Assembly: GCA_016874895.1 (NCBI GenBank)
Contig: VGSX01000216.1
Location: 1-6,267, forward strand
DNA: 6,267 nt
Direction of reading: 5' to 3'
Origin: Deltaproteobacteria bacterium
Lineage (GTDB): Bacteria; Desulfobacterota; Desulfobaccia; Desulfobaccales; Desulfobaccaceae
Shown here: positions 4,853 to 6,267 of the stretch, piece by piece
Position numbering within the stretch: the first letter of the stretch is position 1
Layout: each line of letters starts with the position of its first letter
Notes under the pieces: generated by a model
What the model saw: only the letters and a program-made list of their open reading frames with translations
The model's database searches: none
Told to the model about the DNA's origin: nothing
Translations under genes and position numbers: made by a program

Positions 4853-5022
4853 ATGAAGTTACCTCTGCAACCCCCAACTGACCATGAAGATACCATGATT
4901 AGGGGTTACTGTTCGGCTCAGCGGCAGGAAAAATTTTCGTACTCCCCATGAGGCTGATCCTTTATGGTCCCAGATTCTGCATATTGCCCAAGGCTTGCCT
5001 TTTAATTTTTTAGGAAAGTTTA

Positions 5023-6267
5023 ATGAAAACTCTTCTTTCCTTTGTGATTATCTGCACCCTGTACCTTCTCCCGGCCTACGGTGGGTCCCCAGCCGCCGCC
5101 CAGGTCTTGACCTTAGGTGAGGCTTTCCAGCAGGCCTGGAAGGAAAACGCCAATATCAAAGTGAGCCGCCTCCAGGAATTGATCGCGGAACAGGAGCGCA
5201 TCCGGGCCCGGGCCGGATTTCTTCCCCAGGTCAATGCCCGTCTGATCCAACAGACGTATGATCTGCCCAGGAAATATACTTTTCAAGGGAGCCAGCCATT
5301 CTCCTTTACCAACCGGAATTATTGGGAAAGCTCGGTTTATGCGGAGCAGACCCTCTTTGATTTCGGGGCCACGCCGTCCCGCTACCAAAAAGCCGTCCTG
5401 GGCAAGGATGCCGCCCGTCTGGACACCCAGACCACCCGGGACGATATCTTTTTGCTGGTGGCCCAGTATTACTTTAACGTCTTGCGCAGTGAGAAGGTCA
5501 CCCTCATTGCAGAGCAAGAAGTGGTGCAGTTGGCCAACCATCAAAAAATCGCCAAAGATTTGTACGAGTTCGGGGTAGTAACCTACAATGACGTTTTACA
5601 GGCCGAAGTTTCCCTGGCCGACGCCCGCCAGAGGCTGATCAGCACCAAAAACGCGGTTATCAACGCCAAGGCGGCCTTGAATAAGCTTCTAGGCCTCCCC
5701 ATTGACCAGATCATCAAGCTCCAGGACGAAACCGGCATAACCGCGCCGCCGGTGAATCTGGCCGAAGCCACCCAAACCGCCCTGGAGGCCAGAAGTGATC
5801 TCAAGGCCGCGGACCGGCGGCTCAAACAAGGGGAAAAGAGCATCACCGAGGCCCGGGCCGGTCATTTCCCCCGTTTCTACGCCGGGGCGGGCCAGTATTA
5901 TCAGCAGAACAACTTCGCGGTGCATGATAATCAATGGTATGCCCTGGTGGGTTTGAACTGGAACATCTTTTCCGGGTTCGACACCAAGGCCCAGGTGTCC
6001 CAGGCCAGGGAGCGGCTGCAGCAGCTGGCGGTGCAGAAGCAAGACCTGGCCGAACAGATAAAACTCGAGGTGCAAAACGCCTACCTGGGATTAAAGGAAA
6101 CCGCGGAACGCATTGCCGTGACCAAGGGCGCGGTAAAGCAAGGCGAGGAAAACCTGCGCTTGAATGAAGAGCGTTACAAAGAACAGGTGGGGACCGCCAC
6201 CGAGGTGATCGACGCCCAAACCCTGCTCACCCGGGTCCGGGTTAATTACACCAACGCCCTGTACGAT
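5023..6267 (+). CDS. TolC-family outer-membrane efflux protein, C-terminus cut by the window edge
   Basis: The first 415 residues of an outer-membrane channel component of tripartite efflux or type I secretion systems. It works as a trimer with a periplasmic adaptor and an inner-membrane pump. A Sec signal peptide covers residues 1-26 (hydrophobic VIICTLYLLPA, likely cut after SPAAA). No lipobox is evident, unlike OprM-type lipoproteins. The mature part shows the two internal OEP repeats. In repeat one, LTLGEAFQQA (from 29) opens the chain, LFDFG is at 111-115 and the FGVVTYNDVLQAEVSLADAR helix near 183-202. In repeat two, NIFSGF is at 314-319 and QVGTATEVIDAQTLL at 388-402. The frame is open to the last base. 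The final NYTNALYD usually lies shortly before the end of the family's conserved part, so little is probably missing. AGGAAAG 4 nt before the ATG at 5023 supports the start. It probably heads an operon continuing to the right. Confidence 0.93.
   Translation, partial: MKTLLSFVIICTLYLLPAYGGSPAAAQVLTLGEAFQQAWKENANIKVSRLQELIAEQERIRARAGFLPQVNARLIQQTYDLPRKYTFQGSQPFSFTNRNYWESSVYAEQTLFDFGATPSRYQKAVLGKDAARLDTQTTRDDIFLLVAQYYFNVLRSEKVTLIAEQEVVQLANHQKIAKDLYEFGVVTYNDVLQAEVSLADARQRLISTKNAVINAKAALNKLLGLPIDQIIKLQDETGITAPPVNLAEATQTALEARSDLKAADRRLKQGEKSITEARAGHFPRFYAGAGQYYQQNNFAVHDNQWYALVGLNWNIFSGFDTKAQVSQARERLQQLAVQKQDLAEQIKLEVQNAYLGLKETAERIAVTKGAVKQGEENLRLNEERYKEQVGTATEVIDAQTLLTRVRVNYTNALYD

Larger units (their letters stand above)
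4569..5022. other. Divergent intergenic region between the GT2 and TolC-like genes
   Basis: This 454-nt stretch is richer in A+T than the flanking genes and holds no convincing gene. From left to right it contains a short hairpin (4602-4619), a 10-bp inverted repeat (4620-4671), a degenerate heptamer repeat in reverse orientation (4683-4712), an A+T-rich core (4713-4768), the clear heptamer array B (4772-4802), a candidate rightward promoter with a palindrome (4819-4852), a direct repeat ACCATGA (4881-4887 and 4892-4898), and the tolC ribosome site AGGAAAG (5012-5018). The only small rightward frame noticed, 32 codons at 4853-4951, has no ribosome site. Confidence 0.7.

Noticed and set aside
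4853..4951. Small rightward frame of 32 codons in the tolC leader, a possible leader peptide
   Set aside because: No Shine-Dalgarno sequence precedes the ATG, the peptide shows no runs of regulatory codons, and it stops 71 nt before the tolC start without a clear attenuator.
4990..5011. Hairpin AAGGC-TT-GCCTT followed by TTAATTTTTT just before the tolC ribosome site, resembling an intrinsic terminator
   Set aside because: The stem is only 4-5 bp with a strained loop, too weak to call a terminator. The T-rich stretch may simply keep the ribosome site unstructured.

Overview
The window looks like ordinary chromosome of a G+C-rich, Gram-negative anaerobe. A TolC-type outer-membrane channel gives the Gram-negative envelope. 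A four-cluster [4Fe-4S] electron carrier and intergenic arrays of GCTGANN heptamers would fit a deltaproteobacterial lineage such as the Desulfobacca/Syntrophobacter relatives. That placement is inference from style, not proof.

Layout. Bases 1-4568 are read leftward on the minus strand and the last 1.25 kb is read rightward. From right to left on the minus strand there are two blocks. The first is a tight three-gene block: a family 2 glycosyltransferase of the dolichol-phosphate mannose synthase type (3879-4568), a small single-helix protein of unknown function (3371-3877), and a large polytopic membrane protein with GT-C-like features (1966-3378). These genes are 1 nt apart and 8 nt overlapping. 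The second block is a CooF/HycB-like polyferredoxin (1206-1793), a FieF-like cation diffusion facilitator (130-1128), and the start of an unrecognised gene (1-130) whose ATG overlaps the transporter stop codon. A good sigma70-type promoter (1932-1959) separates the two blocks. On the plus strand, a TolC-family outer-membrane efflux protein starts at 5023 and runs off the right edge, probably only a few dozen residues short of complete.

How the genes may work together. In the first block, the GT2 enzyme would charge a polyisoprenyl phosphate carrier with a sugar on the cytoplasmic face. The polytopic protein would use that lipid-linked sugar outside the membrane, and the small anchored protein may be its accessory; the acceptor is unknown. 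The second block joins an electron-transfer protein without a visible catalytic partner to a divalent-metal exporter, and no functional link between them can be shown here. The TolC-like gene probably heads an efflux or type I secretion operon whose pump lies outside the window.

Noncoding DNA. Two intergenic regions carry related 31-nt arrays of GCTGANN heptamers (26 of 31 positions identical). The 454-nt divergent region (4569-5022) also holds a degenerate copy in opposite orientation, a 10-bp inverted repeat with arms 32 nt apart, a short hairpin, and a candidate tolC promoter with a small palindrome at its -10 region. I see no phage, insertion sequence, CRISPR, tRNA or rRNA, and no convincing new multi-gene system. 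The most unusual items are the small RYVLHPRR-motif protein between the two glycosyltransferases, the altered membrane metal site of the CDF transporter, and the paired heptamer repeats.
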